Assembly: GCF_034190915.1 (NCBI RefSeq)
Contig: NW_026947503.1
Coordinates: forward strand, 24,076,532-24,140,531
DNA from: Cavia porcellus
Taxonomy: Eukaryota; Chordata; Mammalia; Rodentia; Caviidae
Direction: 5' to 3'
DNA: 64,000 nt
Shown: piece by piece, positions 1 through 11,000 of the stretch
Numbering within the stretch: position 1 is the stretch's first letter
Layout: each line of letters begins with the position of its first letter
Program-made: the position numbers and the translations under genes
The notes under the pieces: model-generated
The model's input: the letters and a program-made list of their open reading frames with translations, nothing else
What the model was told of the DNA's origin: nothing
The model's database searches: none

Positions 1-1056
1 TGAGTGTTTGTGCTCTACTCGCAGTTTTCAGTTGCCCTTACATCGCTCTGTATTCTCGCTCTTCCCCTAGAGATAGCTTTCAGTTACTACTCCATGATAG
101 AATTGTGAGAATAGAGAACGCTTTCAGATCAGCTGCTACTGCCGTCATCCTAAGGGTGAGCTGTGCGTGTGAACCGTGAGGTGAGGTCTTCCTGTGCCCA
201 TTCACCTGCAACAGGCCTTGAGTCTGTAGCAAATCTTGGACAGGACAACATTCTACCCTCACTGTGGAGGAGGGCTGCAGGAGAAAGAGTTTGCTACTCC
301 ACTTCTGTGATACCAAAGAGTTGCAATTAGGAAAACTACACAGTAAGACTTATTTTAGAAAATAATACTAATACAGAAATGTGAAGAGTGGGTGAGGAAT
401 AAATAAGATTGATGAGGAAATAGAGGGACTCTAGCTATGAAGAAAGAATTGAGTCAAACAAAAGAAAGGCAGAAGCCTAAGTTATTTTTAGTGCTTGATA
501 TATGTGAGATACTATTCCAAGTGCTCTGTATATGTGCGTTTTAATTCTCATTCATTACAGCCATTCTGTAAAGAAAACTTTGTTAGCCCAGGTTTAGAGA
601 GGAGAAATTGAGGTCCAAAGAGTACAAGCAGTTAGTCAGAGATTCAGACCTTGGTCTCTCCAACACTAAAACTTGTACTCTTAACCACTATCCAGATGTG
701 GTTACTACCCACATGTGATAGTATCCTGATGTGATGAGAAGACGGAGAGGCTCAGACAGTTATCAGTAACGTTGGGAAGGAGCAGGTCACTGATTGGCTA
801 AGGAGATTGTGGAAACAGGAAAATATTGGCAGGTTCTCACGTTTCTGTTATGACCGGTAGTCTGTAAAAAGAGAGGAACATGAGGAAGTCACTTTGATTA
901 GGTTAAGTTTAAAATTCCCGTGGGGCACCTTTGTGGTGGACTCAAAGGGGCAGAGCACGAGGAAAAGTGGCTGCAGCAGCCCCTGGACAATCTCATCCGC
1001 CAGAACCCCTTGCTTTCCCACATGCTGTGGGTTAATGAGTTGTTCTTTGATTACAG
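1..1056 (+). other. CCBE1: CCBE1 intron upstream of the fourth-last coding exon (partial)
   Basis: Intronic sequence that starts outside the window and ends at a clear acceptor, a T-rich tract followed by AG at 1055-1056. Apart from an ancient MIR-like stretch at about 485-695 I see no coding signal. The short ORFs here are stop-limited chance frames. Confidence 0.8.
485..695 (-). repeat. MIR-like SINE, minus orientation
   Basis: The order of motifs matches an old MIR read on the minus strand: a 'gtgctctgtatatgtg' type start, then an 'attctcattcattacag' block, a 'gagaggagaaattgagg' block, and an end at 'cttaaccactatcc'. It is strongly diverged, as expected for a pre-rodent insertion. Confidence 0.65.
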
Positions 1057-1196
1057 GCTCACCAGGACCGAAGGGGAGCCCTGGCTTCCCAGGCATGCCA
1101 GGCCCTCCTGGGCAGCCCGGCCCACGGGGCTCAATGGGACCCATGGGACCATCTCCTGACCTATCTCACATTAAGCAAGGCCGGAGGGGCCCTGTG
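1057..1196 (+). CDS. CCBE1: CCBE1 collagen-domain exon (fourth-last coding exon)
   Basis: CCBE1 is a secreted extracellular-matrix protein. It promotes ADAMTS3-mediated activation of pro-VEGF-C and is needed for lymphatic growth. This 140-bp exon begins two bases into a glycine codon, after AG at 1055-1056. It encodes uninterrupted Gly-X-Y triplets ([20 protein letters not shown] and on), then the non-collagenous interruption [16 protein letters not shown] that is characteristic of CCBE1. It ends in phase 0 at 1196. The donor is GTCAGT, weaker than consensus because of C at +3. The identification rests on the recognised CCBE1 C-terminal sequence and on the order of the following exons. The collagen repeats are the part of CCBE1 known to matter most for VEGF-C activation. 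Confidence 0.95.
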
Positions 1197-1289
1197 GTCA
1201 GTATCTTACCAAAGATCCACTTACTGTTGGGGGAAAGTATGTGTCCGATGCCTTTTCTTTCTATTAAACCGGATCCTTGTATATCGCAG
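1197..1289 (+). other. CCBE1: Very short, stop-free CCBE1 intron (93 bp)
   Basis: It is bounded by GTCAGT at 1197 and a pyrimidine-poor acceptor ending AG at 1288-1289. Its length is 31 codons exactly, and the CCBE1 reading frame stays open through it. Retention would therefore insert 31 residues, including two cysteines, between two collagen segments. That intron retention occurs is inference only. Confidence 0.8.
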
Positions 1290-1325
1290 GGCCCACCAGG
1301 TGCACCAGGAAGGGATGGCTCTAAG
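1290..1325 (+). CDS. CCBE1: CCBE1 36-bp collagen exon
   Basis: A 36-bp, phase-0 exon encoding [12 protein letters not shown], four Gly-X-Y triplets. It is preceded by AG at 1288-1289 and followed by a consensus donor GTAAGT from 1326. Small exons that are multiples of 9 bp and begin with a glycine codon are typical of collagen domains. The peptide continues the CCBE1 sequence directly from the previous exon. Confidence 0.95.
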
Positions 1326-2218
1326 GTAAGTCTGTTTCCACCTACAATGCAGGCACCAAGTAAAGTTTAATAAGGACTATTTATCTCCTTGTGTTGCATG
1401 TGGCAATACTAAAACAAACATGTGTGGATCAAGTATTCCAAATCCTAAAATGTAAAATCTGAAGCTCTTTTAACATTGACATGGTGCTCAAAAATTTGGG
1501 GATTTTGAAATATTTCAGATTTTAGATTTTTCAGATTAGTGATGCTTAACTGGCAGTCTATGCAAACATTCCAAAATCCAAAGACTTTGATATCTGAAAT
1601 ACTCCTGATCCTGAGCATTTTGAAAAAGGATACTCAACCTGTACTTTTACCTGTAAAACTTGAATAAAATTTAAAGTTTGAAATAAACCCTAAAAGCAAA
1701 TACAATCACCAGTATCATGCCTAAGAAATAGGATCCCTCTGAGTTTTAAACCTCTGTTTTATGATATGTTCTCCAGTGTTGTTTCACAGGGTGGTTTCTT
1801 TGTTTGTTTGCTTTGTGTATCTCCATTTCTTTAAGATTATTGAGTCAAAACAGAAGATTCATTCTATGTAAGTGGGTGATTTCACTTTTGAGGACTTCCT
1901 GCTATCGATCCCCAAAAGATGTCATGTGTCAAACTTTAGAAACTTTTTATTATTCCACATACTGCCTGGAAATACTTGTCAGATCTGGCTTGAAAATATA
2001 TGACTTAGGGAAAATCAGAATGAAGAACACTTCACCTGAGTATTTTTATTCATATAAGCAGTCCCAGAAACCCAGCTACACTCCTACATTTGTTTCCTAT
2101 AGAAAATAACGTGCTTGTTTTGTGCAGGAAAATGACTGTGATTGGTGATTGTCTGAATAGAGTCTGGGTGTGGAATTCATATGTTCTCGCACACTAACCC
2201 CTGCCTTTCTGTTTGTAG
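1326..2218 (+). other. CCBE1: CCBE1 intron (893 bp)
   Basis: It runs from donor GTAAGT at 1326 to acceptor TAG at 2216-2218. At about 1480-1650 lies A/T-rich sequence with two related blocks, each ending close to 'tgctcaacctg'. This resembles an old Tigger-type DNA transposon remnant, with low confidence. No coding signal was seen. Confidence 0.85.
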
Positions 2219-2254
2219 GGGGAGAGAGGAGCACCTGGACCCAGAGGGTCTCCT
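2219..2254 (+). CDS. CCBE1: CCBE1 second 36-bp collagen exon
   Basis: A phase-0 36-bp exon encoding GERGAPGPRGSP, again four Gly-X-Y triplets. It lies between acceptor TTTGTAG (ending 2218) and donor GTAAGT (from 2255). With the preceding exon it forms the membrane-distal end of the second collagen segment of CCBE1. Splicing 1325 to 2219 and 2254 to 3830 keeps the frame. Confidence 0.95.
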
Positions 2255-3829
2255 GTAAGTGGCCCTGTCTGTCCTGCATCCACAATGGGAATGTACTGTT
2301 TTCAGCTCTTACATTTATGAGAGCCCAAAGCAGATCCTCATAGTAGAAGCCACCTAAGCAGGATGCTGGAGTTAGAGCATCACGAAAGCCTTTAGCAGCT
2401 GGTCTTGATTACTTTCTAAATTTATTTTCCATTGCTACTTTTCTTTTATCTTGGTTAATCTTTATGTGGAACATTTTCTATAAAGCTAAGCATGTCATGA
2501 GTCTGTTTCCAGTACAGTGTATCTTAAATATCTTAGAGAACTAGAATAGAAAGCAATGGATTTTCAGAATTTGAAACACTTGAGAATGTAACCCAATGCA
2601 GTGCTAACAGGTCAGATGACCACCTCCTTCACAAAAGTCAGAGATGTGCAGGGCTTCTTGAGACCTGAGAAGAAATTAACTGAATACATCAGCAGTGTCT
2701 AGGACGCTCAATATGGAAATTAGTAATACCCAGCAATACAGAAAATGCAAATAAGTCTACTACTTCTGAAGAAGTCAGTGTTATATCTGAAAAAAGACTG
2801 ACAGCTGTGGCCACAAAGACAAAACGTCTGAACTCTTCCATCTGCTAGCTTTCTGACCACAGGCCCATCACTTAGCATTTCTGGGCATTTTCCCCTCTCT
2901 TGTACAGTCCCAGGGCCGTGTGACCTGCCACTCTTTAAGTATTTATTGTGAGGGTCAAGTGATAGCAAAATATCATGGCTTAAGTGCTTTGCAGTGTAAA
3001 CTGCTGCTTCTATGGAGGTAGCTAACCACAGCTACAGACATAACAGCAGTAATAGCAATTTCACCTTTATATTGTAACAGGACCAAAATATGCATGCCTA
3101 TACATTTTTTATAATCACAGTTCACCACAGCATTGCTTGGGGATTAAAGCTATATTATATAATGATAAAGAATGTTCAATAAATAGGAAAATTAGGAAAC
3201 TTGTTTTAACCTTTCCTAATAGTCCAGAAATTGGTGTCTTCAGAACATACTCTCAGTCTCATTTAGCTTGCTATTATAAGTCAACCATCTTGTAAACATC
3301 TTAATTTTATTTTGAAAGAACAGATATTTTGGAGTGTTTATTATGCTCTGAACCTTTTACCTGTATTAAGTCATTTAAATACTGACTTCTTGAACCTTAT
3401 GAAACTCTATGATGTTAGTTTGTTGGCCTCATTTTACAGATGGGGGAAACTGAAACCCAAAGACCACACAGCTCACAAGTGAGAGAGTTGCAAATGCAAT
3501 AGAACCTCAGTCTCTTAATCATGATGCCACTGATTTTATAATTTTCTCATATTCTTTTATCTGCCAGCTTTGACAAAGCCTAGTGTTAGAAGAGCAAACA
3601 CATGAATGTATCACCAGTGTTCATATTTGATATGGGGAACTAGAAGACAACCCCAAGTGTCCCAGACCGCTATCATAGTCCTTGTACTTACTCCATTTGG
3701 GACACACAGTTATCCAGAAGGGTGTTACCAGCAAGCAATGGGACCAGCAGATCATAAAGCCAGAGAGTCCATTGTTGTCACAGGGTGAATCTGTTGTAAA
3801 TTGCAGCTTTGATTCTTCCCACTGTGCAG
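2255..3829 (+). other. CCBE1: CCBE1 last intron (1575 bp)
   Basis: It runs from donor GTAAGT at 2255 to acceptor TGTGCAG ending at 3829. It contains an old MIR-like repeat at about 3320-3530. The rest shows no recognisable feature. Confidence 0.9.
3320..3530 (-). repeat. MIR-like SINE, minus orientation
   Basis: The block order 'tgtattaagtcatttaaat', 'cattttacagatggggga', 'cacagctcacaagtgagag' and 'cttaatcatgatgcc' is the classic minus-strand MIR layout. Confidence 0.75.
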
Positions 3830-4063
3830 GGACCACCAGGTTCTTTTGACTTCCTGCTGCTTATTCTGGCTGATATCCGCAATGACATTGCTGAGCTGCA
3901 GGAAAAGGTATTCGGGCACCGGACTCACTCTTCAGCAGAGGAGTTCCCTTTACCTCAGGAGCTATCCAGCTACCCAGAGACCACGGACTTCAGCTCTGGA
4001 GATGACTACCCAAGAAGAACTGATGCAAGAGATTTGGGAGCTTCCAGAGACTTCCAGCCCTAG
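3830..4063 (+). CDS. CCBE1: CCBE1 terminal coding exon (C-terminal domain and stop)
   Basis: It encodes the last 77 residues plus TAG at 4061-4063. It starts with a final Gly-Pro-Pro-Gly, then [20 protein letters not shown]. This segment is a hydrophobic heptad-like stretch, probably helical, just C-terminal to the collagen triplets and plausibly helping chain association (inference). After it come [15 protein letters not shown], an acidic S/D-rich tail with [11 protein letters not shown], and the end [10 protein letters not shown]. Length and sequence match the known mammalian CCBE1 C-terminus, and no frame damage is present. The upstream codons that stay open before 3830 are intron sequence, not an alternative start. 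Confidence 0.96.
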   Translation, partial: GPPGSFDFLLLILADIRNDIAELQEKVFGHRTHSSAEEFPLPQELSSYPETTDFSSGDDYPRRTDARDLGASRDFQP

Positions 4064-4555
4064 AACATTCCACTTGTTCACATCAACAGAAAAGAGGAGT
4101 ACGTTCACCTTTAATTAAAGCACCTAAAGAAAAAATTACTGGAACCAGAAAGAAGCATTTGCATTTTCTTAATTCTTTTTCTGCCTTCTCACTACTCCTT
4201 TCTAAATACTATTTTCAGACTGCCCTACAAAAGACAGGAGGAAGGAAATGATGAATTTCTGCAGTGTTTGCAGAAAGTCAGGTGGGTGGTCTGCATCAGG
4301 ACTTTTCTTTGACATCACATATTTTCAGCAGCCTCTGGAGCTAAGTACTCTTGCCACATCTTAAATTGGACACAGTATTTAAAAAGGGAAAGATGGCAAG
4401 ATGAGCTCCAAGAAAACTTGAGGTTAACTTCTTTAAGAAAGGTGTCATGTTCCGCACAAAAATATTGCGTTCCTCTTACATCCAAATTAGAGCTAAAATG
4501 CAGTAAACAACCATAAAGATTCACCTTGATGGTAATTCTTTTTCCTCATTAATCT

Positions 4556-4561
4556 AATAAA
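4556..4561 (+). terminator. CCBE1: Candidate proximal poly(A) signal AATAAA
   Basis: Canonical hexamer 493 nt after the CCBE1 stop. Use of this site would give a short 3'UTR isoform. There is no direct evidence of use. Confidence 0.35.
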
Positions 4562-6962
4562 TATTACAGGTGTTATCCAACCTTTTCCCCCAAATTTGGT
4601 TATAGAAAGGAGAGAAAAAGTAAAGATTGGGAAGACAAGGAATTATATTGTGTATTTATTGCCACATAGGTTGTCACATTTTAAAGTTCAAATATGATTA
4701 AGCTAAGTGTTCATGCCATCTTTATCTAAAAGAATCCTTCATGGAGAAGAAAGTTCCTTTGGATATAGGAGTAAGTCCTCTTTTTCCAAGGCACTAAGGA
4801 AATGAAATTCCCAAATTCACATTACAACAGTGGATTCCTGACTGCCACAATGTTTTAAAGCTGTTTGATCAAATGCATGGTCTTGCTCCATAAATCAGAA
4901 GTTATTTGTTAAATAAGGTGGATGACCCTTAGAAAGGAGAGAAGAATTCCCTGCTGTGACCAGATGCCCAGAGGTGCCACTGGGCCATGACCCAGGCTGA
5001 CCAATGTACAGTGAATCAGAAAGATTGGCAGGGGCTGTTGGCAAAGGAGCAGGGGAACCCTGGACAAGGACTCCCCTGAAACTAACTTGGCAGAGGCTGA
5101 TAAATTTGCTTTCCTTGAGCATTAGAAGTCTTTGTCTAGAGCCAGCAAGCTTCCTGCATACCGAAAATAATACACTGTTAAGAGTTCTTTTTTGTGAAAG
5201 GAGAAAAATGAATTTCCTTGCTTGGCAAAAATTTTCTTTTCAGTACTTCAATTTTTCCTTAAGGTGGTCCAAATTCCAGTTCTTTCAGGAAACAATATTT
5301 TTCCCTCAGTAATGTAGGAAGTTCAGAAAAGGAGGTACATTTCCCAACCTGTTGTAGAGTTACAGTATCTTCTCAAAGCACCTCTGGGTCCTAGAGGGAA
5401 ACATACTCCCATCAAGACCTTAGGATTCACAGGCGCTGGGAACAGCCAGCCAGCCGGAAGCTCTGCCCCTTCTCTGTACTGTTGGGGGCCTCTTGATTTC
5501 GGTGCAGCTTTCAGGTTTTGGGGTGTTCACTTTCTCCATGGGCACACAAAAGAGATTCTTACCTTCCTGCAGGGGATCTGAACACTTACACTGAACTTCA
5601 CACACAATCATTACCAGACTGTTTGTCACATCAGGGTCTCTCTTTCCCATCCTGCAACATTCCCTTATGTTTCTCAAAAGTTTTTATTTGACCTTTTTCC
5701 ATATCCTTTGCACCAAAGTCATTTGCTTATCCTGTTATGACAGCTTGTTGGAAGAAAACCACCGTTGTTGGGTTTGCATGTCACCTTAAGTCTCCTTACT
5801 GAAGAACAAGAGGACAGAGCCACCTGCAGATCTCTAATAGCACCATGCTTCCTTCCCTGCTTCCGCCGTGTTAAAGATGTCCGTGGCTGAGGATTTTATG
5901 AACACTTGGCTCTACTTTCTTAAACATGGCAGATCCCTTGCCCCCTTAGTCTCTCCAGAATCTGACTTTTGCCACATACACCCTCGCCAGCCACAGGTCA
6001 GGGAGAGATGTTGAGCCCCACCTGGGGCATTTAAGATCTGCCTCCCTGTACAATACAATATGTAAAGGGCGTGAATGGTTGAATGCACAAAAACAATCCG
6101 GTACAGGCTCCATGAGAGGTTAGGTTCATCTTTAATTTTTTTAAATAGGCAATTTAATTACCTTTGCTTTTTCTTGACTGTGAACTGTATTTAGAAATAT
6201 AATCTCTATTGTGAAATGCTGATAAAATTCAAGCAAACTGCATATTTGGCTAGAGGCTAAAAATATATATATATATCAAAAGAATGAGGTACAAGTCAAA
6301 ATATCTGGGATCCATGATACTAATTTAGATAATAATCTCTAGCAAAGCACAGTAACCTGTATTTTATAATCTTGACCTGCTGTACCAATTCAATTTAGAA
6401 AATTACTAATCCTCAGCTTTTCAAAATTTAGACTACTGCAAGAAATACACATCCAAATTATATATTTCAAAAGATGACATAAGTCATTGTTATTTCTAAT
6501 ATAGCTTTTAGTTATATATACAAAACAAAGCTTCACTCTCTAAACAGGGCTTCTGCTCAAAGCAGAGTGCAAGCGTCTTTTTAGGGAGAGAAGCTCAAAT
6601 TTGCCACAACTTTATGGAATCACTCCATATTTCATGGAGGAAAAAATCCTTGTACACCTCCCTGACCCTTAGTAAAAATGTTGTCATCAAAGTTTTGCAA
6701 GCAGTGATAATAAAAATCTGCTGTTGAAAATAGTAAGGAGGGCATGCATTTTAGTTTAGGAAAATCCTTCCCTTTATGGTTCCAGATGGAAAAATTAGAA
6801 GTTTTATGTGCCAAAAAAAGGAGTTTGGTGGTTGAGTATACAAAGAGGAAGTGCCTTGTATTACCTCCTGAGTTAATTCTCAATACCTGCCTGAGAATTA
6901 GTTGACCAAAGAAATTCTGGTATAAACTAAGACAACAGCTATATCCATGCCCCAACACATAC

Positions 6963-6968
6963 AATAAA
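6963..6968 (+). terminator. CCBE1: Candidate distal poly(A) signal AATAAA
   Basis: Canonical hexamer 2.9 kb after the stop, followed by T-rich sequence. It is one possible end of an intermediate 3'UTR. Confidence 0.3.
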
Positions 6969-8400
6969 TATTCTTTGGCATTAAGGGGAAGCAAAGAGTA
7001 TTACCCCACCAAATATCAGCTTCAGAGTAATACCTAGTTGGTTCTATTCCTTTTCCAAGTTTCACAACCACCTTGGCCTTACCTTGGGGTGACCAAGGAA
7101 AATACTTTCTTCCTAACCAGACACGAGGCTTCACTCTGGGTTTTCAGCACAATTCCCCATCCTATTTTGGCCATCACTGTCCTACCCATGCAAGCTGCTC
7201 CACAGAGACAGCCACAGCAGCCTGGTTCTGCAAGTTTATCTTCCAGGGAACCTTCCTGAAAAGTTATTTGCAAGAATCTAGGCCAAACTAGAGCCATCTA
7301 AAGTTATTAATCATGAATTTTAGGAAATTGATGACATTTTTCCTGGCATAGCAGCATGTATGTTTCATAACAAATCAAAAAATAGTTTTCCATTTGGAGA
7401 AAAGCACAGTCGCTGTTGTGTTAAAGCAGAAAATCATGGGATTCACATGGTCCTACAAATATTGCCACTTCAGAGAAATCATAGAAAAGGACCCTTTTAT
7501 AACATATCCCTCAGGGATCTCAGCATCCTTTACCAAATTCCAAAGCAAGGAACCTGAAGAATCCCATGTGTGTTGTGAGTTTGTTTTTACTTTCCAGTAA
7601 CTAGTTTCTACTTACATAGCTATGTTCATTATTTATAAACAGGTCATATGACAGTCAAGCTAATATTCAAACAGTTATGAATGTGACATTATGAAGTACT
7701 TTTGTATGATTGTATATTCTTTAATAACAAAGTTATTTTTTCGTATTTGGCTCTGCTGTGTTTTGTGCTGACACCCAATCCTGTGGAAGGAGTCATCTTT
7801 TTACCAGATAAATATAGAAAGACAGAGAGGAACATTTCTCAACAGCTGGAATCTATGTTCTGGGTCTACCACTTCCTGAATCTGGAAGTGATCTGAACAC
7901 TTGAGTCTAAATCAAAGACTAAAGACCCAATTACCATGGAGACTGAGTGTCAGAGGCCCATTCCTCTGCTGCGTGTACCCTCTAGGTCCCCCAAAGTGAC
8001 ATTTTTTGAACCAAGAACTCTATGGGTCTCCTTGGAGGTTGACCTTATTGAAAGTGCCTTAGGACCTCACAAAGGGAAAGCTCACAAATGTCCTACCCTC
8101 CTATTTTCCCACTACCAGTGACCCATTTGCATCTGTTTTGGGCTAGAGTCTCACATAAGATCTGGTGGGAGGAGGAAGACTAAAAATAAGCTAGAGGAAG
8201 CTCCTTGAATTGGTAGCTACAGGTCTCTATGTATGGATCAGGGAATCTTCAACTGGGCCGTAGAGAAGGGGGAGTGATTTAAAAATCGTAAAGGTTACTT
8301 TTAAGGATTTTAGCCATGTTTGGAAGGGCACTTTTAGTATCCTGAAATTAAAATATGTGTATATTCAGTAGTTATGAAGTATTTATTGTGAGCTGGGTGC

Positions 8401-9094
8401 TGTGTTATGTACCTCAGACACTGTGCAGAACAAACAGTTCATATTCCCCATCCTCCCAGCGGTTTTTGGCTAAACAAATAAGGATCCTTCCAGACAAAAT
8501 AATCACATAAAATGCAGTTACAAACTGTGACAAGCTCAATGAAGGCAAGGTGCTGGGTGCCAAACAGCAAGTGTGAGCCTGCCCTGCACACTCCCAGGTG
8601 GTTCCCCTCCAAAGTCACCCAACATGCCAAACACCATAGTGACAGCACTCACACCAGTCACCCAAGACTTCACTACCTGGTCAGAGAAGCTTTACAGTGC
8701 TCTAGGTGAGGTCATACAAATGGAATTCTGGGAGACCACTTAGTACTGTGTATCATTTTTCTTAGCTGGGGAACATGCCCCTTATGGCCATTGTGCAGTC
8801 TTGGGTAACATCTGTACTGTGGTCTAGATTCCCAGCACAGTTGGAGGTTTGTTTTTTCCCAGTCAAGACAATGAAAATTTTAAAAAACAAATGAACAAAC
8901 AAACAAAACAACTTGCTAACCTTTTGTAACCCAAAACCACAGCATACCACCTCAGGTCCACGTGGAGACTTTGCCTGCCCTGTCTCTGGGTTCAAGGCTA
9001 CTAGGTGACCAAATAGGAAACTGCTGAACCCTTAGGCAGGCAAGGAAAAGTGACACCACAGGGATACAGGGGGCACTGCAGCCTAGGGGACTAG
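8401..9094. other. Intergenic stretch without recognised gene
   Basis: I see no gene and no clear repeat except a short A-rich (caaa)n-like run at about 8888-8908. Confidence 0.6.
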
Positions 9095-9490
9095 TGAAGG
9101 TGTTTTCTGAGCTGCTGTGACAGTGCCAAAGACTGAGTGGTTTAAAACCAAACCACTCAGTTTTCACACAGGTCTAGAAGTTAGAAATCAGACGTCAAGG
9201 TCAGGAGGAGATCTGAGAGAATCTGGTCATGTTTCTTCCTGGCTGGCTGTTGTCCTGGCATGACTTGCCACCAGTGTCACCCTCAATCTGTTCTACCCTC
9301 AGGTCTCTAATTATGTGGCATCTCTAATTCTCCTTTCTAAACCTTCTGTGTGTATTTTCTCTCAATGATACTACCACTGGTTATTAGATCACATCCACCC
9401 TAATTTAGTATGACCTTGTCTCAACTATAAGTACAAAGATGCTGTCTCCTAAGGTCACATTTTGAGGTTCCCGGTAGACGTAGTTGGGGG
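9095..9490 (-). repeat. MaLR-type solo LTR, minus orientation
   Basis: Read on the minus strand it matches the MLT/MST layout: a start near 9490 with 'cctcaaaatgtgacc', a 'ggtcatactaaattaggg' block, then an 'agttctggaggctg'-type block in diverged form near 9165-9185. The distal end contains a perfect 12-bp-arm hairpin (9132-9161). Confidence 0.65.
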
Positions 9491-9984
9491 ACACTAGTAA
9501 AAAAAATTGTCTCTCCAGCTTTTAATTCTCATTACCCTGCTTATTTCCTTCAATAGCTTTTTTTTTTTTTTTTTTTGTAACATGAAATTCACTTCATTCA
9601 ACAAAAGTTTATTGAGAGGGAAGAATACGGCAGTGAACATTAAAGTCCTGGCTCTTATAGAGGATATCTTTTGGTCCACGAAGACAGATACAAATGTGTA
9701 TCAGGATTCACCAGAGAAATATGTGTATTTTTAAAAATGAAATTCATTTTAAGGAATTGGCTATTGCAGTTTTAAAGACTGGCTTATCCAAAGTCTGCAG
9801 GATATGTCAGTAGGCTGTAAAGCCAGGGAAGAATTACTATTGCAGTTCAAATCCAAAGGCAGACTTCAGGCAGAATTCCTTCTTGCTTGAGGGAAATCAG
9901 TCCTTTTTTACTAAATCTTTCAACTGGTAGACAATATATTACAGAGGATAATTTCCTTATTCAAAGTTTACTAATTTCAATACT
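9491..9984. other. Intergenic, with a T homopolymer
   Basis: A run of about 19 T lies at about 9558-9576, possibly the tail of a minus-strand retroposon. The DNA following it (9580-9640, 'ttcattcaacaaaagtttattgag') resembles an old MIR/L2-type end. No gene was seen. Confidence 0.45.
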
Positions 9985-10345
9985 AATCTCACCTAAAAAT
10001 TGCACAGAATCTTGTCTATTGCTTGGACAAAATATCCAACACCCACAGTTTAAAGGAGTTTATTTTGGCTCACAGTTTCAGTCCGTGGTTGGCTGGCTGC
10101 AGAGACAGGATAGCAGAGAAGAAGTTACTCATTTATCAGGGTGGCCAGGAGGCAGAACATAAAGGGAGGAGGTGAGAAGTGAGATACACACTTCCAGGTC
10201 ACAGCCTTAGTAACTCACTTCCAACCAGGCCCCACCTCCTACAATACATTCAGCTATGAGCCCATGATACAATCATCTTCCAAAAGGCTCGACAGCTCTG
10301 AATATAAGGATCCTGTTGGGGAACATTTTGGAACATAGAAATAGA
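9985..10345 (-). repeat. MaLR-type LTR, minus orientation
   Basis: The motif order 'gagtttattttggctcacag', 'gtggccaggaggcagaac', 'ccaggccccacctcctac' and 'gagcccatgatacaatca' is the minus-strand signature of rodent/primate MaLR LTRs. It resembles the copy at 19895-20275. Confidence 0.7.
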
Positions 10346-10984
10346 CAATACTATTTGACCAAATATCTGGATATTGTAGCCTAAGTTAATTAGAAAATTA
10401 AACATTAAAATTTAAAAAGAGGTATAGGGAAAATTAGGATACAGTAATACAGTAATGGTAGCGTACCCACTTTAGATGGCATCTTCTGAAGAGGTTTCAC
10501 CAAGCAAAGGGTGGTCTGTGTAGGAACAGAGACATGAACAAAGGGAAAGTGGGTCAAAAAACTTGAGTGTGGACATGCTTGGTGTTCTTAAAAAATAACA
10601 GCAGTGTAAGTGAGGGGAAGATGGATAGGAGATGCTTTGGAAAGGCAGCTGGCAGCCAAGCAAGCCTTACACTCCATCTGAAACTTTCATCTCCTAACAG
10701 ACCTCTGGAGGGGTTGGAAGAGACAAGGATGAAACTGAGGAAGCCCATTTAGAGACTATTCAGAGCCCTGTGCTGACCTGTCCACTGTCTGCCTCTTTGA
10801 AAACCTGTAGACAGGCCTGGGCACTGTGAGCTTTCTGGTTTACTCTACTGTATTCCTGGTTTCTGCTACAATTCCCCGTGTGTACTAAGAGCTGACCATT
10901 TTCATAGTGAATTTGATTGAATTGACGTTTAGTTTTCACAAAATTATCTAAAGTAGTAGAGTACCTTTATTATTCCATATCCCT
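10346..10984. other. Intergenic stretch without recognised feature
   Basis: Single-copy looking, with no coding or repeat signal that I can support. Confidence 0.5.
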
Positions 10985-11000
10985 AGAGATAAGTTAACTT
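10985..11000. repeat. Target-site duplication of L1-A, left copy
   Basis: AGAGATAAGTTAACTT, identical to 17560-17575. It abuts the T-rich run that is the poly(A) end of the minus-strand L1. Confidence 0.95.

Larger units (their letters stand above)
4064..8400 (+). other. CCBE1: Probable long CCBE1 3'UTR
   Basis: Mammalian CCBE1 mRNAs have multi-kilobase 3'UTRs (established knowledge, from memory). Here the 4.3 kb after the stop is nearly free of young interspersed repeats, in strong contrast to the DNA beyond 9 kb. That is what a retained 3'UTR would look like. The exact end cannot be fixed from sequence alone. A short AT microsatellite lies at about 6259-6277. The ORFs in this stretch are short and unconvincing. 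Confidence 0.5.
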
